From Syngnathus acus (lineage: Eukaryota > Chordata > Actinopteri > Syngnathiformes > Syngnathidae), in NCBI RefSeq assembly GCF_901709675.1, contig NC_051106.1, positions 8,008,001 through 8,072,000 on the forward strand: a stretch of 64,000 nt of DNA, given 5' to 3'. Position numbers and translations under genes: made by a program. The stretch's first letter is position 1; the number at the start of each line of letters is the position of its first letter. The notes beneath the pieces were generated by a model. It was not told the origin of the DNA. It saw nothing but the letters and a program-made list of their open reading frames with translations, and searched no databases. Below are positions 18,478-32,500 of this stretch, piece by piece.

Positions 18478-20858
18478 TTAGCTGAAGGTGTTGAAGCCCT
18501 TCTTATCGTGCAAAGGAAGGTTTTCTGCCCCCCGGAACGCCTCGGCAATTTCGTCAAATGTGCGACCCTTGGTCTCGGGAACTCGGAACCAGGTGAAGAC
18601 GAAGCCGATCAGAGCCATGACCATGAAGAGGAGGTAAGAGTAGCCGCCGATGACTTTCTGCGTGCAAGAGATGGACGCCGAAGTGGTAAAAAAGGACAAG
18701 AACTCCGCCCCAGTTGGAAAGTGGACTGGACACTCACCAGTACGGGAGGAAAGAGAAGCGCCAGGAGGAATTTCCCTCCCCAGTTGAGCATGCTGGCGAA
18801 GGCCATGGCGATGGACCTGCCGCGCTGGTCGAACAGCTCGCCCGCGATGAACCAGGAGATGGGGCCCGGCCCGAGCTCGTACGCCGAGATCAGGCAGAAC
18901 ACCACCAGGACCTGCAGGATCCCTAGCGCGGGCACCGTTTGCTGCACAAAGGAGGACAAAAAAGATTCAAGAGGAGGGTTGTGATACATCGAGCGAATGA
19001 CGCTAGCTAGCTAACAGCTATCTTGCTTCATTGATTAATTAATAGACTGATATATGAATCAAGCTAGATATCTAGCTAGCTAGCATTTTCCTAATCAAAG
19101 TGAGAGTGAAACTTACCACCACAGAATCTACGACAGTCAAGAGGAGGTTGCACACGGCGATGATAATGAAGCCGATCAGGAGCAGTCGCCTCCTTCCGGC
19201 TTTTTCCATCAGAAAGAACTGAAATTGGAAAGAAGGTTCAAAAGTGACTTGATACGATTACGGCGACTGTTTTGATGTAACAACGGGGACTCACGGCCAC
19301 TAAAGTGAAGACCACGTTGACGGCCCCCACACCGAGAGTCAGGTACTTGGCCTCCTCGAAATAAGGCTGGAACATCCTGGTGGAGTAGTTGATGATCTGC
19401 AAGACCGGGTTTCCAGTTAGCGTTTCGAATGACGGTTTCAAACCAGGGTGCCTGGTTGTCATGGTTACCGCGTTGAATCCTGACAGCTGGCTGGCCAGGT
19501 TGATGAAGAGGACGATAATGATTGGCTGCCTGTAGCTTCGCTTCTGGAAAAACTCCAAGACTCCGACCGACGCCTGAGTGTGCGCGGCCTCGGCTTTCAT
19601 CTCCTCCAGCTCGGCCAGCACCGGCTCGGGACTTCCTCGCAGTCTAAGCAGGGCTGGGAATCAGGGAAAAAAAGAACTTTTTGGGATGTACCCAAGACTG
19701 GGTTGGGCTTTGGAGTTAGGAATAGGACCAAAAGTTAGTATTGCCCCACCAGCATCGGCCTTGCTCTCCTGCCCCTTGTTGAGGAGCAGGAATCGAGGGC
19801 TCTCGGGACAGAAAGGCAGGATGAAGTACTGCAACACCGCCGGGATCAAGGACAAGGACAGCATCACGGTCCAAAGTTCCTCTGTGCCCAACATGGTCTC
19901 CAGTCCCGACACCTGTAACGAGCCCAGTAAAAGTCCTCGAGTCTATCCAGCAGCGCTGCGCTGGCGTGGTCCTCACCATCCCCAGCAGGATCCCCGAGGC
20001 AAAGGACACTTGGTTGAGGGTGGCGAAGGCGCCCCTCATCACGGTGGGCGACACTTCCTGGACGTAGAGCGGATTGAGGCTCATCACCAAGCCGCAGAAG
20101 AGTCCGAAAAGCAGCCTGCCCAGGATCAGAGCCTCAAAGGATTCAATGGTTTTGGATACCACCATCAGGGATACCCCCACCAGCGACAGGCAGTTGACAA
20201 TCAAGATGGAGTTACGCCTGAAGGGGCCAAGATGAGGATTTCAGACATGCTCAGCATTTCTTCACCAGCATCCTCACCGTCCAAAATTGTCTGCCAAGTA
20301 TTTGACCCCCAAGGAGCCCAATAGGGATCCAAAGTCCTTGATGCTGACGGAGAGGGACCACAGCAGGGTGAGGCTTTGCTCTGACAAGGTTTCATTATAT
20401 CGGTCCTTCCAGGTCTGGTTGAAGAACTCTTCCATGATCTGTAAAGCAAAACACGATGGTGTTTGCCCGCTAAATCCTTTTAATGAATTAGTGGCTCGGT
20501 CTTACCTTTGCGGGCGCGTTGACATTTCCCGTGTGGTAGCCCACCTGCAGTGAGCCCAGAATCGCACCCAGCACCGAGATCAGGAGTAAAGCCGTCAGGT
20601 GGCACTGGAACAGACGGCGCCTGATCAGACCTCATGACCTCATTAGTTTCAATTTCAAGGGCTTCAAATGAGGCTTTCAAGATGGAGTTTGAAATGATGG
20701 CCCCCGGTATGTACATAGTCACAGAGGACAAGGCAGTAAGGAGCATCTTGAAGGTTAAAGGTGCAGTCAAGTATTTTCACACAGTGCTAACACATTGACT
20801 GCATTCTGCTCTCACGTGTTTGGAGGGTGAAGACAAGACAAACCTCCTGGATGGCCAT
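18478..20858 (-). CDS. Facilitative sugar transporter, SLC2A (GLUT) family, possibly slc2a15-type
   Basis: A 12-helix major-facilitator protein that moves hexoses or related solutes down their gradient across the plasma membrane. Ten exons give 483 aa: 20844-20858, 20506-20604, 20278-20438, 19977-20217, 19750-19912, 19469-19653, 19295-19396, 19117-19218, 18738-18941 and 18478-18657. GLUT signatures in order are GRR at 91-93, PESPRF at 208-213, QLSGFNA at 282-288, AGRRR after helix 8, GPGPISW at 380-386, ELFDQRGR, and PETKGR at 451-456. The first coding exon is only five codons (ATG at 20858) and is the least certain part. The QLS of helix 7 suggests class I-like glucose handling, but the GELFDQ loop resembles fish-specific GLUTs. 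A pigment-cell slc2a15 gene is one candidate; this is a guess from family resemblance. Confidence 0.85.
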
Positions 20859-20939
20859 TTGTCAGCTTCAGGTGAGGCTCGTCTTTCGACAGCTGATCAT
20901 TTATTTCCTGTTGAGGAACAAACAAACAAGGTCACCGTT

Positions 20940-21240
20940 CAAATCCTTTGCAAGCAGACTGTATCGAGCAACCCTAAGCCTGATCTGAAACCTCAACCCA
21001 AACTTGAAACCCCAAACAAGAATTCTAAACTGAACATAAAACACAAACACAATCTTGAAACCCGGACCCGAAATCTTATTAAAGTTCCAAATTGAAACCT
21101 AAACATTGTCTTAAAACCACAAACCCAGTTTTGTAACCAGTCTCGAACACCTAACCTTGAATCTGACCTGAAATTTCAACCTAGTCTTGAAACCCCCCGA
21201 CCAGTCTTAAAACCCAATCCGGGAAAACGACTGCATCACT
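20940..21240. repeat. Decayed aaacc..tgaa minisatellite
   Basis: Repeats of the theme (c)ctgaaacctcaacccaaact occur at irregular 15-25 bp steps through about 300 bp. It is C/A-rich on the plus strand. Individual copies are heavily diverged. Confidence 0.5.
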
Positions 21241-21434
21241 CAACCAGATAAAAATTCAACGTCAACACTCACCAGAGCTTCTGAATAAAACTCGTCCAAG
21301 GTAATCACAATGGAAAAAGATTTTGGCCGACGTAAACTGTCAATCATTTACTACCTCTGATGCGATGCCATCCTCATCCTGTGCGATTCAAGTGCAAGTG
21401 TGTTCTTGGCCGAGCACTCCAACCCTGGAATGGT

Positions 21435-21456
21435 GCACACACACACACACACACAA
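21435..21456. repeat. (CA)n microsatellite
   Basis: About eleven uninterrupted CA units, followed by ACAC-rich sequence to 21490. Confidence 0.9.
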
Positions 21457-24390
21457 ATATACAAAAAAACACACACAAACGCACACCTACCAGACCAGTT
21501 TGTCTACTGATGAACTCGCACATAGTCGCTGAATTTGTGGCCAGCCTGATAAAATAACCGCCGCGGGCCCCCCTGGGAAGCTTTCCATGTAACAGCTGAA
21601 CCGGTCCATGTTTCAGGGGCTGACCCGGGATCAGTTTACTTGTCCTGCTGTAACTTTGGGGGCCCTTAAGCGACTGATCCCAAAGCCCTTGGGCCGTCCC
21701 AGACGTGTGTTGGTTTTGTTTTGTTGCATACACGCGACCGGTGTACTGGGTGGAATTATTAATGACTTTGTCTTTCTAGGAAATGAAAATGCCAACGTCA
21801 GTACAAACGGGCTTAACACATTAGCGGCTAATGCTAACGGTCATTTATAGCATCGTAGTCAAAGCATTTAAAAGTGTAAAGAACATCGTAACCTCCACCC
21901 ATCAGCTCCGTTGGCGAAGCTGATGCGTGTCTGGAACATGAACTTCGACCTCCCCCAGGCCACGGCGACCTCTTGACCCCTCGGCAGGTTCTCACCGTCC
22001 CTGACCCCCCCAACCGGCGTTAATGGCCCGTTCCAATTACTCCTCATGGCGTGTCATGAGCTTTTAAGTGTTTCAATGCACACGCGAGCCTATCCCAGCT
22101 GACTTTGAAAATATAAACAATTTTGGAAAAACTCCTAAAAAATGTCAGCAAGTATAAATATTAAATATAAAAATTAAAAAATGTGATTTTCTTTGGCATA
22201 ATTAATTATTGAGCATATTTTTGGGGCTTTGATGTTGGTACACAACTTGAACGATGCGGTTTTAGTAACTCAAACAAGATGCGATTTTGTTATTTTGATT
22301 GAAAATTGCTCATTTCGGAGAAAAGGGGGATTCCGCTGAACAGCAACGATACGGCACGAGTGTGTTTCCCTCAAACTTCTGCTGTGAATCGGCGCTAGAT
22401 AAATAAAAGTGACATGGGGTCACCAGCCCCAATTCCAGTCGCCACCTGTGAAATCCACACGGCGTGTGCATGCGTCATTACAAAAATCGTTTGAACTTCA
22501 CACCGCGAGGCCAATGTGCTACATGTGTCCGCCGATGAGCCAGATGTACCGCAGCTGCCTCGTGGCTCCAATTTCATCGGCGATACAAGCTCAACCCAAC
22601 CGAAGCGCCCGCCAACACACGCCGCCATTATCGGTCTCATCTGTACATGGCATCGAAAACAGAGTGTCTTTGTCGTTTTTTGTTTTTTTTTTGCTCGGCG
22701 CATGGAAGCTATTAGCGTTGATTGTGAGAGTGCACCTTTTAATTGCATGTCAACTTCAAACAATAAAGGCACCTGGTTCACGAAGACGAAGGGCAGGAAG
22801 TGAAGATGGCCTCTTTTTTTGTGGGTCTGCTCGGGATGGACAAGCCTACCAAATTTGATGCTTTGTTTAAAAAAAATCTAAATTAAGCTCAAGTCAATTT
22901 TGTAAATTTTCACAAAATTTTTGGGGTGTTTCTGAGTCTGGGCAAACCCTCAAAATGGCGTACGTGTTTTTTTTTTCTTTCGAATAACAACATATGTAAA
23001 GAGTACTCTTTTAAACATAACCATACACAAGTAGTCAAAATTCTGAACACAAAGTATTGCACAAAATAAAATCATCGTGTTGACTTTTGAAGTTTCTCAC
23101 GAGATTCAAATATTTATCTTACAGATTGCGATTTGTATAACGTCACATGTTGTGTACAAAAAGCAGGATTAACCAGAGTAGAGCATTGCCAATATCAATG
23201 GACTGAGGCTTGTAAACAGAATTCCATTTTAGTGCTCATGTTTAGTCATCGTCATTTACCAGCATTTCTAAATCTTCTTGACGGTTAAGTGCATTTGTGA
23301 TGAGAGGGGCGGGGTCAAAGTGCAGTTAAAATATTTATATAATAATTAAACAGTCACAGAATGTATGTATGATTTTTTTATTGTTATTATTTTAGGTTGG
23401 CACAAACTTGAATTTTCATCAAAAGTTAGCAAAAAAAAACTGATCTTCAAGCATCGAGTGCAGACAAAATTGGCGCAAATGTTGGGTTGCACTTGAGGGA
23501 CGAGTAGCACAGACTAACGTCACGAAGTGACCCAGCGAAAAAAAATCAGCACAAAGGCCAAGTGAATCGTTACTCCGTGCAAACTCCGCCCCGTCAGATA
23601 ATCACACTGCCACTAATGTTTCTAGAAAAGTTGCTTACAGTTAGTGTTGCAAAAATTCGGCAATTTTTAAAGTTGGAAACTTTCCATGGGAATTAATTTA
23701 AGGAATTATTTCAGTTTTTAGATCTATTTGGAGAAAATATATTTGATGATAAGCTTGACAAGAGCTGCAATAATTACTAAAAGAAATTCATCGATTATCA
23801 CAATCGATTTGAGACCTTGTTTAACTTCAAATTGAAATTTGAAAATATTCTCAGATTTATGTCAAATTCCCCATCTTAATTTCCCATTGACTGAAAAGTT
23901 TCCAGAAATTTACCAGAAATGTCGCAACCCTCTTTACAGTGCAAGGGGATCCATACAGCTAAAATTCCGTGCTGATGAATTCAACTTCGGCAGTCACAGT
24001 TTCATTCTAATTCGTTGCGCACGTTCATATGTACAACAAACATTCCGTCGCCGTTGCTATTGTAGTAGGGATGGGCAATCCATGACATTTGGAGAAATTT
24101 TAAGTTGGAATGTTCTGAATTCAACGCCCACCCCCGCGATTCTACACAATCGGCGGACGATCAATTCATCGATGCCCGCCCCTTGTTGAGAGCAATGTGC
24201 ATTTTAGCCTGCTAACTTTATGCACAGGCTCCACTTATGTGACAATTTCTATTCTCATTCTTAGAGAAACACCTTTTCACTCACTTAAAAACCACAAACA
24301 ATCCCAAAAAATGCAAACATGTCGAACAAAGGGAGGAGAAAGTGCAAATATTTTGGCGCTGCTTTGTTTTCTTCTGTTTTGCGCGAGCCT

Positions 24391-24418
24391 GCGTGTGTGT
24401 GTGTGTGTGTGTGTGTGT
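24391..24418. repeat. (GT)n microsatellite
   Basis: About fourteen uninterrupted GT units. Confidence 0.9.
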
Positions 24419-26583
24419 CTGTACGTAACAAGTCAGGAAGTTATTTTCTCTCCGATCCGACTTTCTTTTTTTCGCCGTCGAGCGAGCGCGTTGATGCCTT
24501 CCTTCTGTGCCCTCTGCTCTCGTCTCGGCTCCTGGAACGTTCTCCTCTCACACTAGACGACCTACTGCAATCATAGAATGCAAAGACGCGCATGTCGCTA
24601 TTAATCGCTAGCACACAACGTAGCGCTCACTCAGTAACACCGGTTTTCACTTTGTGGGTTTGTTTGGCCTAAGAATAATGACAAAGCATCTTCCCTCAAA
24701 AAAAACTCATTCACTGCCGTTGACGGCTATAGACGTCCATTTGTATTGGGTGACAGACAATGAGTTTAAAGATGAATGGAAGTATTTTGTTTTTTCATAA
24801 TGGATTGCTCACAGATGGCCACATTAACGTTCACCTGAAGTGAACGCGTGGCATTACATGTTACGGAACTTTGAGCGCACGTCGGTATGTGCAAGCTTGT
24901 GTTTGTGGGCGCGCTTTGTGACAGCTTTAATGCAGGTGCTCTCGTGGTAGCTTCTGGATTTAGCTCTCAAAAACTCTCGACGGGGCCGTAAATCTCCAGC
25001 GCGCGGCGCATCGGAGTATACTTTTTATACACGTGGAAATAAAATATTACGGCCAACTATTTACAACGGTCGCTCGTTTTAGACGTTTGACATGTTAAGT
25101 ATGGTTTTGTTAGCCAAAACGCGTAAGGGACGACTTGAGTCACATGACTAACGACCCGCAGCTTTGGCTCGGATCCGCATACGCTGCAGGTTAATTATCC
25201 AATTCCCCATTTAGGGCCCATATACAGTTTTATTTGACTAGTGACTATAAATAATAGTTATTTGACTATAAATACAATTTATATGCATTTCCAAATGACT
25301 GTTTATGGTGTCAATTTTGAGTCTGTTGAATGTGTGCAAAAATTGCTTTGCAAATTCTGCCCGTCATTATTTCACCCCCCTCCCCTCAAGTTTTGTCTTC
25401 TCTTAAGCTTATCTGGCATGTAAAAAGTAAAGCGGCCTGAAAAATTACCAGAGCATAAATAGTGCATTTTCAAAAAGCATTGACTTATGAGATGAGTTTT
25501 AACACATTCACTTAAAGCAAACAAGGCGTGTACTTACTGAGAATAAAATTTGTTGTAAACATCTATGAACCAGTTTTACGGGAACGGTATGTAACCAACC
25601 CAAAGGTTTATAGATGAAATGATATTGCACAGGAACTATTGTGTGATCGGCACCCTTGAGTTACAGTTGACTAAAGACTTAACATTTTGAATCCCGTTTG
25701 TTTGTAAGCGAGTCCTGTAGCTGTACATTTTGCCTTCAGAGTTTACATTCATTAAGTAAATAATGCAAAACAAATCAAAGTGTGACACTTGAAGAGCATA
25801 TAGATCAAGCTTGATCATATCATCGGATTGTTTGTTGTTGAAATCGACGCTCTTCAAAAGAACCTTACGGAGTTACACCGATCGAGACTATTTATAAACG
25901 AGTCACTTTACCACACACGATGGACGGGAATCACCGGCTTATGCAACAGCCGCTTGCGAAAGGATCTCGTCAAGCCAAATCTCCCAACTCAAATAAAATG
26001 TGGTCATGTTCATTTGAGGGACCAAGGGAGCCATATTAACAAGCTTGCCTGCTGATTCGGCAGAAAGCTGTGCGGAGAAAATGGCCGCCCTGGGACCACT
26101 CATCCAAATGGGGGAAAAAAAACTTCAGCCCTTCAAGATCCCCCCACCCCCCACCCTCCCCCCCGGATATGTAGTGCTTTGCCGCCACATGCTCTTAATA
26201 AGCCCACTCAATAAAACACAAACCCAACATTGCGACATGGAGTGTCACAGCGACCTAAAACGATACGGGCCGTTTAGAATTATCCAAGCATGTCCGAACA
26301 CAACGGGACTCATTAACTAATAAACGTGTAGGAATGTTCTTACGCGTGCACGCAAATTCAAGATGGCCGCATGTGCGCAGGTGCAGAGGAGGTTGGGTTG
26401 TGGAATTCTAAAAGGCAATCTTGACATTTCCGGCAGACATAAACATGCTCTAGAAAATGGAGACTACTCTTGGTGTCTAAATATGAATACATGGCAGTTC
26501 GGATTAATGTGCATATTAATCAGGTTAAAACACAAACTATGAACTAGTGTCCAAGCAGAGACATATTAGTCAAAGTAGTAGGA

Positions 26584-29500
26584 TTAGTGGCTCTTACTGA
26601 ACACATTTGTCCCTTGCCTTGTCCCGTAGTTGCTGCTTGCTGTGGAACCACCTGTTAAAAAGAATAAACAAAAAAAGTCACATGTCTGTGTCAACATGAC
26701 AGTTTTGATACACTCACTTTGGAAATTTGATTGCCTCCAGCAATTCTTTCAAATTTAAAAGCTTCAAATGTGATGTTTACATAGCTCAAAATTTTTTTCC
26801 CTCTAAAGTTCTTTTCGTACCGTCCTTGGCGACTCCGAGGCAGCCCTTGAGCTCGTGCAGCGAGATGGCCTTATCCTTGTTCAGGTCACAGTAGTCGGTG
26901 AACTTGCGGGCGCACTTCTTGGGCTTGGCCTTCTTCTTCAGGTACCTCTTGAAGGGCTTGAGCTCCTTCTTGCCCACGTCCTGGCTGCCGTTGGCGTCCA
27001 GCTGAGCAAAGTACCAGTGCACCACTCGCTCCTCCAGCGTGTGGCTGGGGTCCGGCTCCACAAACCTATCATTGGAATCATGTTTTTTTTTTTTTTTTTT
27101 TTAGCCATGAAATATGCTTTCTTTGTTTCTGTAAAGCCTGTGAAAAACATTGTGCTACATAAATAACTTTGACTAGCAGTATGATTGGATAGCCCATTAA
27201 ATGGATTCAGGATTTTAGACTGTCATTACCTACCTCCCGCCACCGGAGGGGGCTGGCGAGTTTATGGCTTGAACCATGTCTGTGGTCAGGGCGTCTAACA
27301 GGCTGGTAATGAATTCCACCTTTTTTCCTTCGGGGCAACCTGACAGATAAATAAATAAATAAATTACCTTTCATATGTAATTAGTGTGGTTTTGTAGTAT
27401 AACTGGCCTAGTGTGCTACTGTGTTTTAATGTTGGTCATGACAGGGATAAACAAATTTGTGACGTGGTGTTTGGTCTGAAAAGTTTGAGAAGCACTGCTT
27501 TAGGTTAACGTTGACTGCGGTAGGAAAAAACCTGTCAGGTCTCGGCCCTGGAACAGATCTTCGGCGTCGGAGCTGCGAGAACGCGCGGCGCTGTCACATT
27601 CTGGCGTCTGGTACCTGTTGAGACCAGATACACAAGACTGGGACAGAGCGGCAAGACGTCCCCCGTCTGTCGGGATTGAAAAAAACCTGCCGGGTGACTT
27701 TGGCGCCATCTTGTGGCGTCTTAGGCCCAAGGGACTATTTTGAAGTGAATTGAGGAGCTTCATTTGGACCAAAGTAGTACTTTAATTCTATCTCGCCACG
27801 TGATGCAATACCTGGTGGAGGTTCCGGGAATGGGGCGTCCGGTGTCGACCAGCACGCACCAGCAGTAGCCGGTGGACTGGTGGCACTGGACGGCCTTGTA
27901 GAGGCCGCCGGGCCCGCAGTCGGGGATGAAGACGGCCTCGCGGGGGTTCTGCCGGGCCTCGTCCAGAGCGCTCTGTCGCTCCTCGTCGCAAGAGGGAACT
28001 TTCTCTAGAAGCATGACAAACAAACTCAGTGCAAGCACAGAGTAGTCTGGAAACGAGTCAACAACGTGTTGGAGCGTTTTCCCAAATGTTAAGCTGCAAC
28101 TGTTTAGAGCCTTTCCTTTTTCAAGATGGTATTGCTAACAAAATATGGAGCTGATTATTCACACTGCAGCGCCGGTGGGTGGTCTCGGCGTGTGCAATTA
28201 GAGGAGATTTAGCACAAACTTTTCTGCTTCATTTCCTTGAAGATGTCATAACAGTGATGCAGCTTCAGGTTTGTTTGTTTTTTTTCTTTCCATTGAGTCA
28301 CACGTCCTACCTTCAAAGTTTTTGGCATTAGGACGACACCTTGTGTTGATCATCAGCATGTTTCTAAGTCACGCGCAACAATTTCAAACATGGGAAAAAA
28401 CGTGTTTTTGCCAAGGTCAAACATTTTGTCAAAATGAGACTGAGAAAAGGCAAAGTGAGATTTTTGAGAAGGTTTAAGTGACGAGTCTCCTAACAGCACA
28501 ACGTCGCTAACTGCTAGTTAGCGACAGCCCGAGGCTTGTGTGAGAAATCCGGTCACCTTGGGTTTCCTGTCACTATGGAAAGTTCCACTTTTCCATCTTG
28601 TAACGTAGGCGGACATGTCAGCAATGTGTCTGTTTGTCATCCTGGACCTGGCTAAAGTTCTCATGTTTGATATAGCGACGTGACACTGGCGCCAAGGAGT
28701 GGGATTGCCGTAAGAAAATTATTTCTGCGAATGGAAAAAGAAAGTGTAATTCAATCTAGCATTATACCGACGTCTTTTTTTTCCCATCAAATTGGTTGTG
28801 TTCCTTTTCTTCACTTAACAGGAATAAAACAACCAGACACGCTTTAAGCATGGAACAATTTTGTTGTAGTGGACAAGAGATGATGCACTGAGAACAGGCT
28901 GGCCCTATTTTATGCCTTCTCCGGGCGCCGAGCCAAGTGGATTTTTAAACTCCGGTCCATATCCTCATTCAGGCCTGACCTTTCCTCCTCCTCCTCCTTG
29001 TCTGATTCCCTTCATCCTGAAAGCCTCCTTGCAGAGTTAACCCCGTGCCAGCCCCTCCGCTGTCCGCCCGCCCGCCCAATGGCTTTCAGCTGTGCCATAA
29101 TCACAGCAAAATTCTTTCAGAGCAAGCAGTTCAATGAAGAGGAAACGCTGCAAGTTGGTCTTTCTCAGTCTCACCTTGCTTCCTGGATGAGGAGCTGTTC
29201 TGCTTGTTCTCCTTGTAGACCAACTGCTTGATCCAAAGCGTGGGGGCGGTTATCTCTGCAATGACAGATGGTTGTCATGTTACCGACGGCAACCAGACTC
29301 GCCACAATTTTTTTTTTTTTTAAAAACAATCCTAAAAATATAACATATTGTGACCCTTTTTTTCCAAATTTTGACATAAAAATTATACACACAAAAAATC
29401 CTAAAAATATTACACACATTGTGACCATTTTTTTCAAATTTTTGCATAAACATTATACACAAAAAAAAAAAGATGCCTTATTATCCTCACTTAAGTTGTC

Positions 29501-32500
29501 AAACTGGTTTCAGGTTTCCATGAGTGTCCCTTAACACCTGCCTCAAATATTTCCTCTAATCCCAAAACCCCTGAGTTGAGTACTTGTGTAAATTCCAAAA
29601 CTTGAGTACCCTTACCATCGCCTTCGGCCGGGACGAGGGTCTCCATGGTGGGCGTCGGCTTGGAGCCGTCGTCTGGATTGAGGGTGAGAAAGAAACGGAA
29701 AGAGACTACCATTATTGAGGTTAATACAATCTACTCTCCACAAGTGTTGAATGGTTGGGATTTGCACACGGCCCGGCAAAGGTGGACACAAAAACGTAGA
29801 CACACACACACACACACACACACACGAAGAACAGTAGAACAAAGCGCGACCACCCACATGTTGGAGATGTCCCTCACATTCTCACACATACTGAAACATC
29901 AAACAGGCCCACACCGACACAATCTTTCTTTTTTGCAAAAGTCCAAGAAGCACACACTTACATTAGAAGACCCCCCCACACACACACACAGCCCCCATCA
30001 AGGGGCGGGACGCGTCAAGTAAAGACCACCCACTAGAAATTAAAAAATTTCATGGCGGTCTGGTAGAATCATTATGACACTGTGGTTTTTCACAAGTGTG
30101 ATTCATTTTGTTTTGACGTTTTCTTTTGACGTGTCTTGTTGCGGGACAAATAAAGACGTCATTTACAATAAATGGAAGATGGGTTTATTTGGGGGCAACG
30201 ATCGATTGGTTTCATCGGATTAGTTTGAAGCGATTTGTTGAAATCTGAGCCGGGAAAAATAAATAAATAAATCAAGGTCACAAAATGAATGTGACGAGGT
30301 GCGTCTTACGTAATGTTAAACGCCCCCCCCCCACGGAAAATACTCACCCATGTGCAGCTTTGGAGCATCTGGAACATTCCTTTAGGAAGTAATTTAGTCA
30401 TAAGCAAAGCACAGACAACCCGCAGTTGATACATTTGAGATATTTTGGAAGAAAAATGTTGGGTCCTTCAATCAAACGCACTGACGTTGCGCACAGAGCG
30501 GATGAATTGATGCAATTAGTTAGAGGAAAAAAAATCATTTTCTTTGGGCCCCAGCTGATGATAAAGAAAACAATTGTTGAGCTCAGCTCACCTTTTCGAC
30601 CGGAGTTTGCCGGCCCGGGCGGTCTGTCGGTCACGGACCCTGCAGATCAAAAACACAAATGTCTACAAAGCGGAAAATAGCAGCGATGACGATTGCGGGC
30701 CTGCGAATAATCACGAGTATTTGGAGTTCTTTTGCGGTCATTGATCCGAGCTCAAATGAGCCACAACAAGCAAACAAAAAAATTTTTAGGGAAGGTGTGT
30801 TTCTGATTTTTCGCTAAAGTGCACAGTGAAACCCTCGAGTTAAAAAAATAAATAAAAATTACACGCCAGCTAAAAGGCAGAAAATCAAAGCCATCTCCTC
30901 ATTGGAAAAACAAGTAGAGAGTTTGTGATCCCAGACATGCAGGTGGCGACATGCTTTTGGGATGCAAAGAGCAGAAGAAAAAAAAAAAGATGAGCAGTCA
31001 CGATTTGGATGGGACGTTGTACTACCTGTCAATGCGCTCGTCCCAGCGTGACTTCCCAAAAACTCATGGAAGTTTCCTGCGAATGTATACGGCACACCAT
31101 TGAAGCCTGTCACATGACCTGCGTGTCAGCGAACGCTGGCTGGAGGAAAACACATAGAAGAACGCTCGCCGCTGCACTTTCCCTTCCAAAGCGCCCTTTA
31201 CGGGGACAACAATCGGCCATATTCTTCAAGAAACACGCACACCCTCCAAAATGGATGAAAAGACACGAGGAAAATCATTCAAAGGGGCCGCAAACAATTT
31301 TCGGTCAACTACTGGCTGGGAAGGAAACTTGTCCATGAACCTTCTGAGAGCGTCCCCATGGTGACACTAAAGGAACTATAAGCACCATTTTGTTTCCGAC
31401 ATTGCACAACAATCATTCATATCTGTCACGGGAGACCGCAAAGACAGTATCTCAAAAATGGATGGAAACTGGTCATCGAGATTGCTGTAATAGGCTTACA
31501 GCAGACAAAAAAAATATACATATATAAAACTGCTGAAAAGATGAGAGGAAAAACAGTCCAGAAGGCTGCACAATAAGGGAAAAAGCTGCATTACAGTTGG
31601 AATTTCTGGCAAGTACTGGCTGTTGACCTACATGTGCCAACAAGCTCCTTTATGTCTGGGCAATGGGATCAGGAAGCTTTTTCTTTCTCACAGAGAAATA
31701 CATCCAAACCTGTGCACGTTTGTCCGCAAAATACATGCGTCGTGACTTTGCAGCCAGCCAAGAGCAGATTGCCGGCGAAAAGTTGACGAGAATGCGGGGC
31801 AGAGCATGGCAGCCAAGTTAGTAACACAGCATTAAAATTTGGGGGAAAATTCAAACTCGCTATTTCACTTCATCGGTCTGACAATTATTCATTTACTAAA
31901 ATAAATATTAACGTATAATATAAATTAAATACAAATGTAGGGAAAGCTGGAAAAAAGACATGGGAATTTTTTTTATCAAGATTTAATGCTGCAAATAAAA
32001 AATATGGGCAGTACCTGAACACACGGGAGTTCTGTTGTGCACCGAGGAACCGCTCACTGGCTTTCCGTCGGTAGTGACGCACCAGCAGTAGCCCGTCAAC
32101 GTGTGACACTGTACCTGCGCACAAAGCCATGATGGCGAAACAATCTTTTGGTTCCGGCGTTATCGTCCTCATCGTGGCAGACCTGTGCAAAGGAGCCATC
32201 CTCGTTGCACTCTGGAACAAACATGGACTCTTGGGGTCTCCGGGCTTGCTCCAAAGCTTGGCTTCTCTCCACGCGACACTTTGACTGACCCTCATCTAGA
32301 ACCAAACAGAATCGGACAACTTTACGTACAACCGTACAAAGCCATTTAAGAAAAAAGAAAAAAAAAAAACACTAAACCCATTTGACATCTTTATCACCTT
32401 GGCGACTTCGGGTTTTATTTTGGTGGTTTTCTACTTCCTATTTTGTCACCATTTAGCTTGATTGTTCATCTTTTGGTTTTGTTCCCACTTTCTGTTTGGT

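Larger units (their letters stand above)
20859..26583. other. Gene-poor interval between transporter gene and smoc1
   Basis: No gene could be supported on either strand over 5.7 kb. The open frames here are short, lack homology that I recognise, and have no coherent splice partners. At 20930-21240 there is a run of loosely periodic aaacc-tgaa sequence (cctgatctgaaacc, aacttgaaacc, atcttgaaacc), a decayed minisatellite of about 15-20 bp. There is (ca)n at 21435-21456 and (gt)n at 24391-24418. Regulatory DNA for smoc1 or the transporter may lie here, but nothing specific is visible. Confidence 0.6.

Noticed and set aside
22395-24576. Several 85-149 codon open frames in the gap before smoc1
   Set aside because: No recognisable domains, no compatible splice partners, and some run through microsatellites. 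They were judged chance frames.
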